A DNA stretch of 13,488 bases from Collinsella sp. (GTDB taxonomy: Bacteria; Actinomycetota; Coriobacteriia; Coriobacteriales; Coriobacteriaceae). Below the pieces are notes generated by a model. The model saw only the letters and a list, made by a program, of their open reading frames with translations. It had not been told where the DNA came from and did no database searches. Location: assembly GCA_019419485.1 (NCBI GenBank), contig DXZV01000035.1, forward strand, positions 1-13,488, read 5' to 3'. Below, in pieces: positions 1 to 6,289 of the stretch; within the stretch, counting starts at the first letter, position 1, and each line of letters opens with the position of its first letter. Made by a program: the position numbers and the translations under genes.

Positions 1-1
1 C

Positions 2-76
2 TTTTTGCACTATCCGTTCGAGCCAACCCTCCAAGTCCAAAAATTCGTCAACGCCATGGCCCAACTCCTCAACTAG
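2..76 (+). CDS. C-terminal end of an unidentified protein (partial)
   Basis: An open frame enters from the left edge and ends at TAG (74-76), giving 24 residues that end in VQKFVNAMAQLLN. The codons look like those of the genes further on and the amphipathic ending looks like a genuine helical C-terminus. I do not recognise the family and too little is present to assign a function. It lies on the same strand as the pilus operon, but a promoter-like sequence at 174-202 suggests the two are transcribed separately. Confidence 0.45.
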   Translation, partial: FLHYPFEPTLQVQKFVNAMAQLLN

Positions 77-98
77 CTCATTTGGGACAGGGCTTTTT
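75..98 (+). terminator. Weak hairpin plus T-run after the partial gene
   Basis: AGCTC (75-79) can pair with GGGCT (90-94), including one G-U pair, followed by TTTT. The short stem makes this a tentative terminator for the partial upstream gene. Its position directly at that gene's stop codon is the main support. Confidence 0.25.
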
Positions 99-125
99 AG
101 CTACTTTCGCCGCACTACCAGCACA

Positions 126-149
126 ATGCGAAAAATGATGCGAAAAATG
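126..149 (+). repeat. Tandem 12-bp duplication upstream of the pilus promoter
   Basis: ATGCGAAAAATG occurs twice back to back (126-137 and 138-149). It lies about 25 bases upstream of the putative -35 element of the pilus operon, a position suited to an activator site. The duplication also creates the two earliest in-frame ATGs of the adhesin frame, which are unlikely to be real starts because they precede the putative transcript start. Confidence 0.6.
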
Positions 150-173
150 ACTGCAAATCGGTCACGCATGATT

Positions 174-202
174 TTGCTTTTGCCCTGGGCTGGTTGTAGA
201 AT
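174..202 (+). promoter_or_regulatory. Candidate promoter of the pilus operon
   Basis: TTGCTT (174-179) and TAGAAT (197-202) are separated by 17 bases. The -10 matches TATAAT at five of six positions and the -35 at three of six. A start near 209 would leave an untranslated leader of roughly 65-95 bases before the adhesin. The weak -35 together with the upstream duplication would suit activated transcription. Prediction by eye only. Confidence 0.45.
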
Positions 203-302
203 CAAAAAGCTTAAACGAACTACTTGTGCAGCTTGCGCGAAAGCTCGGGCTGCGGCTGGGGGGGATGCGCCCGTGCAGGGTCCTTTCGGTCATATTGCGT
301 CG

Positions 303-2861
303 ATGCGCCGCACCTTTATGATGTTGGCAGCGGCCTTATGCGTGTTCGTTATGGCCGGGGGGGGGTTGCCCTCGCGCGCGTACGGTGACGATGGCAACCT
401 TATAACAAACCCAAACTTTCTTAACCAAGCTACTGGCTGGTCGACGACCTCTCCGAATGAGAGAATCGGCGAGACGATGAAGCTCGAGCTTTCCACGCAG
501 CTCCTCAAGCCCCAAACGAACACCAAACAAGCTAACGGCAATCACTTTGCGCTTGCGTGGAATTTTAGGCCACAGGGCACCAATCTTTATTTTGAACCTG
601 GATCAACCTACACCACCTTTTCCACCCAGAGCGGCGCCACGTACGAGTGGGGCCTAAACCATCGCGCCGCAACCGACCACGACGTGCTGATGCTCACGAT
701 GGGTCCTCAACAGGAGAATCTGTCGATTAACAGCGCAGGCCAAGACCAGCTTATGCAGCTGCGGGCTTGGCTTAAGGCGCAGGTCAAGATGCCCCAGGGA
801 AATACCGTTGAGCAGTACACCGTTTACAGCGATCCCTTTGCTGCAAACGGCGGATTTGCTGGTAACAGTGCTGATGGATCCCACTTTTCGTTTGAACAGA
901 GCGACGGTCGCATCGCGCTTTCTGTGTGGCTCGTAAGCTCTAACGGACAGGGTTGGTTCTCCTTTGGCACCAACAGCACGCATTATTATCGAGATCTTCC
1001 CGAGGAAGACGATGAGTTTGCCTATCAGGCTGACTATACCGCAGCGTCCGACAAAACGATGCTTGCGCTGACTTGCTACGATTCAAATCTTACGGGGGAG
1101 AACGAACAATACCGGGAGTGGTTTGGTAATCTGGTCAACGACGTTCACGTGGAAAAGCAGGGCACACGCGACATCTATAGCGACTTTGCCAAGGTGTATT
1201 GGGAAAATTCGTCCGAGACCATGACAACGCTCACAAACTATGCGTTCTCGACCTCGAATCTTAAGAACGAGAATACGAACATTGCTAACGGCAGCTTTGA
1301 AGAGGATATACATCTAGGGAACCAGAGGCCCAGCAAGTTTACGTTGTGCTCGCCCCATTGGCGTACGACCGAGACGGACCATCGTATCGAGATCGTTGCC
1401 AAGAACGACTACTATATCGACCCAGTTGGGCATTCTGTTACGTTTACGCCCTCCGATGGTGACTATGCAGCCGAGCTCAACGCACACGAGGCGAGTTCGC
1501 TCTACCAATATGTGACGACCGAGCCGGGAAAACAGTACGAGTGGGGGCTCGACCACCGCGGCCGCTCGGGTCGAGACGCCATGGCCCTTATCATCGGTCC
1601 GCGACAAGAAAACGAGCCGTACAAGGACAATCAAAAGGCACTCGATCAGTACCAGCAAATTGTTCAATGGATTCAAATGAGCGTCGACAACTATGTCGGC
1701 TTGGATGTGGTCAATTTTTCCCAATCGGGCTGCAGCAAAAAGATCATCCTGTATTCAACCAAGTTTGACAAAGTGGGCGGATTTGCCAATGCGTCCAGCG
1801 GAAGCGCGTTCTCATGGACGGCCGATGCGGAGCATACCGAAAAATGGTGCGTATGGATCATGGCGTCCGAAAACGACGCGTGGGCTTCCTACGGTTCCAA
1901 CGCGCTCGAGCAGAGCAAAAAGGTTGACTACGACTATACCTACACCATTCCGGATGGCCAAAACCAGAGCGTCTTTGCTTTTGTGGCCTACAACACGGCC
2001 AACGGGAGCAATTCGACCGGCAACTTCCTCGACAATATCTCGTTTAGGGAGTTCTATCGCATCGAGACATACACGACGACCAACGGAAGCGGAACGTATT
2101 TTTATAACGCCAATACCAAGACGGCGGACTTTACCTATGCCAAAAACTACGTAGGTAAACAGGAGAAGAACTCCTACTTTATGGTCGATGCCAAACGCGA
2201 TGACGGGGCAGTCTTTATCGGTGCTTTTGTCAACGGCGAGTTCTATTCCGCAGACGACGACGCACATTGGACCAGATTGGAAGATGGTACCTATCGCTTT
2301 GAGGTCGACAAGGTCACAAAGCACTACAAAGTGCACCTCGTGTTTTCCAAGGCAGGCGTTCAATACGATGTGAACGGCGGCAAAGCGTATCACTACGATC
2401 CGTACAATGAGTCCACGGGCGATTTCGTACAGCTTTCTGGCGCTGGAGCGAGCTATACCTCCCATGCTGCCGTTGGACAAAACGACGACTGGAAGTTTAT
2501 GGGCTGGGAGTACGCGGGCTCGGGAAAAGCCGTTCGCTTCGATGCCAAACACACGGTGACCCATACAGCTCCCGAGGGCACCACGGATTCCGGCACTCTT
2601 ACCATTAAGGGCAAGAAGGTCAATCCGGATACCGGTGCTGTGGGCGATGCGGTAACCGTCGAAAACATTCCCGAGAGCCAGGGCGCGACGTTCGTGGCGC
2701 AATGGAAGTATCGTCAGGCCTTTGTTGCCCAGCTTAAAAATGCCGATGGCACGTGGAGCAACGTAACGACGGGCGGCACGGTCAGCTCCAAGCTTAAGGG
2801 GGCAAAGGGCTCCATCGATGCCGGGGATGGCTCGGGCAAGGACGAGGACGCGTACAAATAA
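303..2861 (+). CDS. Large secreted pilus adhesin/tip pilin, 5' part ending at an in-frame TAA
   Basis: Residues 1-28 from ATG 303 form a signal peptide (MRRTFMM, hydrophobic core, SRAYG then DDGN). The mature part has two diverged copies of a unit of about 300 residues. Their landmark motifs are YEWGLNHR with GPQQEN near residue 114 and YEWGLDHR with GPRQEN near residue 412, and both copies continue into an aromatic-rich WxxFGTN/WASYGSN stretch. An InlB/Listeria-Bacteroides-like repeat with FMGWEY follows near residues 683-740, and a second repeat begins just before the stop. TAA 2859-2861 is codon 853, and the same frame continues open to 3608, encoding the missing anchor. Without readthrough the 852-residue product has no sorting signal. 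By position it corresponds to Cpa, the adhesin of streptococcal FCT loci, but I see no CQ thioester motif. The start is uncertain: GTG 273, preceded by a G-run at 258-264, is an alternative, while ATG 126 would precede the likely promoter. Confidence 0.8.
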   Translation: MRRTFMMLAAALCVFVMAGGGLPSRAYGDDGNLITNPNFLNQATGWSTTSPNERIGETMKLELSTQLLKPQTNTKQANGNHFALAWNFRPQGTNLYFEPGSTYTTFSTQSGATYEWGLNHRAATDHDVLMLTMGPQQENLSINSAGQDQLMQLRAWLKAQVKMPQGNTVEQYTVYSDPFAANGGFAGNSADGSHFSFEQSDGRIALSVWLVSSNGQGWFSFGTNSTHYYRDLPEEDDEFAYQADYTAASDKTMLALTCYDSNLTGENEQYREWFGNLVNDVHVEKQGTRDIYSDFAKVYWENSSETMTTLTNYAFSTSNLKNENTNIANGSFEEDIHLGNQRPSKFTLCSPHWRTTETDHRIEIVAKNDYYIDPVGHSVTFTPSDGDYAAELNAHEASSLYQYVTTEPGKQYEWGLDHRGRSGRDAMALIIGPRQENEPYKDNQKALDQYQQIVQWIQMSVDNYVGLDVVNFSQSGCSKKIILYSTKFDKVGGFANASSGSAFSWTADAEHTEKWCVWIMASENDAWASYGSNALEQSKKVDYDYTYTIPDGQNQSVFAFVAYNTANGSNSTGNFLDNISFREFYRIETYTTTNGSGTYFYNANTKTADFTYAKNYVGKQEKNSYFMVDAKRDDGAVFIGAFVNGEFYSADDDAHWTRLEDGTYRFEVDKVTKHYKVHLVFSKAGVQYDVNGGKAYHYDPYNESTGDFVQLSGAGASYTSHAAVGQNDDWKFMGWEYAGSGKAVRFDAKHTVTHTAPEGTTDSGTLTIKGKKVNPDTGAVGDAVTVENIPESQGATFVAQWKYRQAFVAQLKNADGTWSNVTTGGTVSSKLKGAKGSIDAGDGSGKDEDAYK

Positions 2862-2879
2862 TCGGGCGTTGCCTACTTT

Positions 2880-3608
2880 GTGGATGACGGCACGTTTGTG
2901 GAGGCGGTGGCCGCTCCCAAGGAGGGCTATCACTTTGAGGGTTGGTACGACCTATCGAATCCGGACGCCCCGGAGCTGCTGTCGTCTTCACCCACCTATA
3001 CGTACAACGTAAAAGATCGCCATACGGGATGCGTATACGCACGATTCACCCCGCGCACCTACACACTCAAGGTTTCCAAGAGCGTTACGGGCAATATGGG
3101 CGACAAGCGTGCCTACTTTAAGATGACGGCGACCTTTACGGGCCTCAAGGCTGGTCAGACCTACGCCATCGAGTATTCGGATGCGTCTGCCCAAGGCAGC
3201 CATGCGCTCGTGGCGCGACCGAATGATCGGGCCGAGACCGTGGAAAACAAGACGGCCTTTACGGCCGATGGCCAGGGCAAGGCGACCGTGCCGTTTGCCG
3301 TTAAGGACGGCCTGACCGTTTCGATTAAGGCGCTGGATTACAACGCGGTCTATACCGTGAGCGAAGACGATTATTCGTCGTTGGGGTACCACGCCGAGCT
3401 TACGGGTGCGAGCGGCACGCTCAACGGTCCGCGTGTGACCGTTGCCGTTGAAGCTAAGGCCACCAATTCCCGACAGGTCGCGGTGCCTACGGGTATTACG
3501 CGCAACCCCATCTATGCCCTGGCGATTTTGGCCGCCGGCGTGCTGTTGGCTACGGGCATGGTTGCGCTGCGTTTACGCCGCGGCTCCAAGAGGGGCGGGC
3601 GCCTATGA
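2880..3608 (+). pseudogene. 3' part of the same adhesin: InlB-like repeat, isopeptide domain, VPTG sorting signal
   Basis: This is in the same frame as the preceding ORF, from which only TAA 2859-2861 separates it. The only early start is GTG 2880, which has no ribosome-binding site and lies mid-domain, so independent translation is unlikely. Numbered on the joined protein, the repeat ends in EGYHFEGWYD. An FctA/Cna-B-like isopeptide domain follows with Lys926 (VSK in LKVSKSVTGN), Glu1021 (YTVSEDDY) and Asn1055 (ATNSR), the triad expected for a Lys-Asn bond. Then come VPTG (1061-1064), a hydrophobic span and the basic tail RLRRGSKRGGRL, a complete cell-wall sorting signal. The domain looks fully conserved, so decay is recent, or the stop is suppressed, or it is a sequencing error. 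The stop overlaps the next gene as ATGA. Confidence 0.75.
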
Positions 3609-4237
3609 GAAGACATGGCGCCAGCAATGCTGGTGATGGGCCAGCCGCACGAGCGGCCCCGCAGGGAAGACCCCGGGGCTCGCGGTATTCGGCCGCGTCG
3701 AACGTGAGGTTGGGCGCCCATGCGGCGCCAGATCTGGGAGAAGCGGACGACCGGCGCGATATCGTGGGTTTTCTGGCGCGCTTGGCATTTTTTGTCGTGA
3801 CGCTCTGGCTGCTCTTTGGCGTGGTCTTGGGCGTGGGTGCAGTCACGACTGGCGAGATGGCCCCGCGTATCTGTTCGGGTGACGTCATGCTCTACTGGAG
3901 GTTCAGCCAGAGCTTCAACGAGGGTGACGTGGTGGTATACACCGCGGATGGCGCAGAGCGCCTAGGCCGCGTGGTTGCCCGTCCCGGTGATGAGGTCACG
4001 ATTACCGAGGAAGGCGAGCTCATGGTTAACGGGGCTGTTGTTGTGGAAAGCGACATCACCACGCCGACGCCGCGCTATGAGTCTGCTGTGGACTATCCCG
4101 TGCGCCTGGGAACGGATGAGTTCTTTGTACTGGCAGATTTGCGTGAGGGCGGCCACGACAGCCGCCTGTACGGGCCGATTGCCCGCTCGCAGATCAAGGG
4201 CAACGTGATCAGCGTGCTGCGCAGGTCGAACCTGTAG
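3605..4237 (+). CDS. SipA-like pilus assembly protein (inactive signal peptidase I homologue)
   Basis: This 210-residue protein has a Ser/Pro/Ala/Arg-rich cytoplasmic start (1-54), one membrane segment (about 55-80) and an extracellular S26 signal-peptidase fold. Box B reads TGEMAP where active enzymes have SGSMxP, so Glu84 replaces the nucleophilic Ser. Box D reads LGRVVARPGD instead of xKRVVGxPGD, so Gly121 replaces the general-base Lys. Streptococcus pyogenes SipA, needed for FctA-type pilus polymerisation, also lacks this dyad (Asp and Gly). I infer an assembly chaperone or pilin-positioning role at the membrane rather than peptide cleavage. A box-E-like stretch (LREGGHDSRLYGPI) is retained, so the fold looks intact. 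ATG 3605 overlaps the adhesin stop as ATGA with a purine-rich AGAGGGGCGGG upstream, suggesting translational coupling. Confidence 0.85.
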   Translation: MRRHGASNAGDGPAARAAPQGRPRGSRYSAASNVRLGAHAAPDLGEADDRRDIVGFLARLAFFVVTLWLLFGVVLGVGAVTTGEMAPRICSGDVMLYWRFSQSFNEGDVVVYTADGAERLGRVVARPGDEVTITEEGELMVNGAVVVESDITTPTPRYESAVDYPVRLGTDEFFVLADLREGGHDSRLYGPIARSQIKGNVISVLRRSNL

Positions 4238-4259
4238 GCACGGAGATTGGTTTTATTAA

Positions 4260-4271
4260 GGGCATATGCCC
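4260..4271 (+). promoter_or_regulatory. Perfect palindrome abutting the pilin ribosome-binding site
   Basis: GGGCATATGCCC is a perfect 12-bp palindrome immediately 5' of the purine-rich GAGAGGAAGG (4272-4281) of the pilin gene. In RNA it could form a short GGGC/GCCC stem. It sits in the only untranslated spacer (4238-4288) inside the operon, where it could set pilin translation or protect or process the mRNA. It could equally be a protein-binding site. Function is inferred from position only. Confidence 0.5.
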
Positions 4272-4288
4272 GAGAGGAAGGATACAAC

Positions 4289-5392
4289 ATGAAAACTGGA
4301 AAGAGACGACTGACAGCATTTGCAGTTGTGGCTGCCACGATGCTGCTGGCTTTGGTGGGAGTTGTCGCGCCCGCGTGGGCGGAGGACAGTGCCGCTCAAC
4401 CGCATCTGCCGGTAAAAGACAACAAGGTTACGATCACCTCGACGCTTACCATGAATGAGAATGCCGTGGTGCCTAATGCGACGTTTAACTATTCGATTGC
4501 GCCGGCGGATGAGGAGAGTGAGCTTACGAGCACGAGCGGTATGCCCGTTTATGCTGGAGTGACAGACGCCGTCACGCTTTCGCCGACTTCCGTTAATTTT
4601 TCCAACAAAGGCCTTACAAGCACAGAGAATACCGGTGAGAAAACTAAGACAATAACCGCCAAACTGAGTGCCGAAATTAAAACCTCTCTGTTCAAGGCTC
4701 CGGGTATCTATCGATATAAAATTACGCAGACGCCGTCAGGGCTGGACGGTCTCAACGTTGCATACAAGGAGCTCTTCCTGGATGTTTACGTAGAAAACGA
4801 AGAGAATGGCGGTTCGGGCTATGTTGTTAAGGGCTGTATTCTTAGAACAGAAGCAGGCTCGGGCGAGAAGACCGCAGGTTTTTTGAACAAATATGTCACC
4901 CATAAGCTGACCATCACAAAGGTCGTCAAGGGCAACCAAGGTGACAAGAATAAGGACTTTAATTTTACCTTCACGATTAAAGGCGCTGACGGGGAGAGCT
5001 ATGAGTACGCCACTGTGAAAAACGGTGCCACCACCATGAGCCAAACTCCAGCTACGTCGGGAACTGCGGTTACCGTAAGCCTTAAGCATGGGGAATCCGT
5101 CATCGTTTACGGTCTCTCATCGGAGGATAAATTCGCCGTAACTGAGGCGGATTATCATGGCGACGGTTATAAGACGTCGTACAAGATTGGTGATGGCACC
5201 AATTCGACAGAAGGTAGCTCTATTGTCGAGGAAGCTATTGGTGCTTACGACACCACGGTGATCTTTACCAACACCAAGGATGTTACCGTTCCGACCGATG
5301 TTATTCGGACGGTCGTTCCCTATGCGGCAATCGTCGCGTTTGCTGCCGTGATGGGCGTGGTCTTCTTCCGTCCTCGTCGTAATCGTCGTTAA
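4289..5392 (+). CDS. Major pilin, FctA/Spy0128-type with two isopeptide-fold domains
   Basis: The product has 367 residues: a signal peptide (1-31, ending APAWA then EDSAA), domain 1 (about 45-203), domain 2 (about 204-330), sorting signal VPTD (334-337), a hydrophobic span and the basic tail RPRRNRR. Domain 2 holds the expected isopeptide residues Lys211 (TITKVVKGN), Glu286 (FAVTEADY) and Asn328 (IFTNTK). Domain 1 keeps Asn200 (GFLNKY), but the Lys position reads ITSTL (Ser51) and the Glu position reads YRYKITQ (Gln147), so its cross-link is probably absent. Lys194 in EKTAGFLNKY is a possible polymerisation lysine, by analogy with the Spy0128 lysine a few residues before its domain-1 Asn. 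The start is ATG 4289, spaced 7 bases after a purine-rich RBS. An earlier in-frame TTG (4247) has no RBS. The product is the likely substrate of the downstream sortase and forms the shaft. Confidence 0.88.
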   Translation: MKTGKRRLTAFAVVAATMLLALVGVVAPAWAEDSAAQPHLPVKDNKVTITSTLTMNENAVVPNATFNYSIAPADEESELTSTSGMPVYAGVTDAVTLSPTSVNFSNKGLTSTENTGEKTKTITAKLSAEIKTSLFKAPGIYRYKITQTPSGLDGLNVAYKELFLDVYVENEENGGSGYVVKGCILRTEAGSGEKTAGFLNKYVTHKLTITKVVKGNQGDKNKDFNFTFTIKGADGESYEYATVKNGATTMSQTPATSGTAVTVSLKHGESVIVYGLSSEDKFAVTEADYHGDGYKTSYKIGDGTNSTEGSSIVEEAIGAYDTTVIFTNTKDVTVPTDVIRTVVPYAAIVAFAAVMGVVFFRPRRNRR

Positions 5393-5412
5393 AACAGCGA
5401 GGATTACAGCCG

Positions 5413-6147
5413 ATGGAGCTTAAACGCATAGCTCGGCTGGCGAGAGCCGGCGACCGCGTGCTTACGTGGTTTGCCGGCTTTCTCGTGCTGCTCATGCTGC
5501 TGTACGGGGGCTATTCGCTGTGGGATACAAACAACGTTATGAACGGCGGGTTCATCAGCGATGAGCTGCTGCACTACAAACCCACCGGGACCAACGATTG
5601 CGCACGCCTGCAGGATCTGATGGCCAAAAATCCCGACGTTGTCGGATGGGTCACCATCGATGGCACCAACATCGATTATCCCTTCGTTCAGGGAAAAGAT
5701 AACCAGGAATACCTCAACAAAAACGTGTTGGGGGAGTCCGCGGTTTCGGGAGCGGTGTTTTTGGATACGCGCAACAGCCGCGCGATGACCGATCCCTACA
5801 ATCTGCTCTATGCGCACCACATGGATAACGGTGCGATGTTTGGCGATGTCGATCGGTTTCTAGACAGGGGCTTCTTTGACCTGCACCGCACGGGCACGCT
5901 CTACACAAAGGATGGGGCGTTCCGGCTGCGCATCGTTGCCGTGTGTTCGTTTGCTGCGAGTGATGACATTATCTTTGGGCCGGGAAACCTGGACCAGGCC
6001 TCGATGCAGACGCTGCTCACGCATATCTCGCAGACGGCGGTGCATGCGGACATGGATGACGTTGGCCCTGATTCGCGCATCATCGCTCTTTCTACCTGCA
6101 GTGATAAAACAAACGGGCGCCGAGCACTTATAGCAGAGGTCTTGTAG
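5413..6147 (+). CDS. Class B sortase, pilus polymerising (SrtC2-like)
   Basis: This 244-residue membrane transpeptidase has a short basic cytoplasmic start, one membrane segment (about 18-37) and an extracellular sortase domain. Class B hallmarks are WVTIDGTNIDYPFVQGKDN (78-96), YAHHMDNGAMFGD (133-145) with catalytic His135, and LSTCSDKTNGRR with Cys229 and probable Arg237. Length and motif order match family SrtB. In streptococcal FCT loci the sortase beside FctA is also class B and recognises VPTG-type signals, which agrees with VPTG and VPTD in the two upstream proteins. It lies 20 bases after the pilin gene with GAGGA ahead of ATG 5413, so it is the last gene of the pilus operon. No separate housekeeping sortase is in the window. 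Confidence 0.92.
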   Translation: MELKRIARLARAGDRVLTWFAGFLVLLMLLYGGYSLWDTNNVMNGGFISDELLHYKPTGTNDCARLQDLMAKNPDVVGWVTIDGTNIDYPFVQGKDNQEYLNKNVLGESAVSGAVFLDTRNSRAMTDPYNLLYAHHMDNGAMFGDVDRFLDRGFFDLHRTGTLYTKDGAFRLRIVAVCSFAASDDIIFGPGNLDQASMQTLLTHISQTAVHADMDDVGPDSRIIALSTCSDKTNGRRALIAEVL

Positions 6148-6227
6148 CTCATTGAATATTCCGATTAAGCTGCGCCCCATAGGCTGCATCAAGTTTGAGG
6201 CTCTCGGTCCATCATGGTAGAGTTGTC

Positions 6228-6254
6228 CGCGCGTGTATTTCGGCACACTGCGCG
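6228..6254 (+). promoter_or_regulatory. Hairpin between the sortase and diguanylate cyclase genes
   Basis: CGCGCGTGT (6228-6236) pairs with ACAC-GCGCG (6245-6254) across an 8-base loop, with one bulged T. No T-run follows at once (CTATCTGAGCTTTT), so it is a poor intrinsic terminator. It may limit readthrough from the pilus operon or shape the leader of the following gene. The rest of 6148-6289 shows no convincing promoter. Confidence 0.4.
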
Positions 6255-6289
6255 CTATCTGAGCTTTTACCGTTTGGAGGAGTGAGCTT

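Noticed and set aside
126..302. N-terminal extension of the adhesin from ATG 126
   Set aside because: The translation is basic and Cys-rich with no signal peptide at its start, has no RBS, and would begin upstream of the likely promoter at 174-202. The signal peptide begins at 303.
303..1200. Thioester adhesin domain as in streptococcal Cpa
   Set aside because: No CQ-type thioester motif is visible in the N-terminal half; the duplicated WGL-HR/GP-QEN units are something else.
1812..2933. 373-codon - strand frame across the adhesin stop codon
   Set aside because: No RBS or recognisable motif. The + strand carries the signal peptide, repeats and anchor, so this is a shadow.
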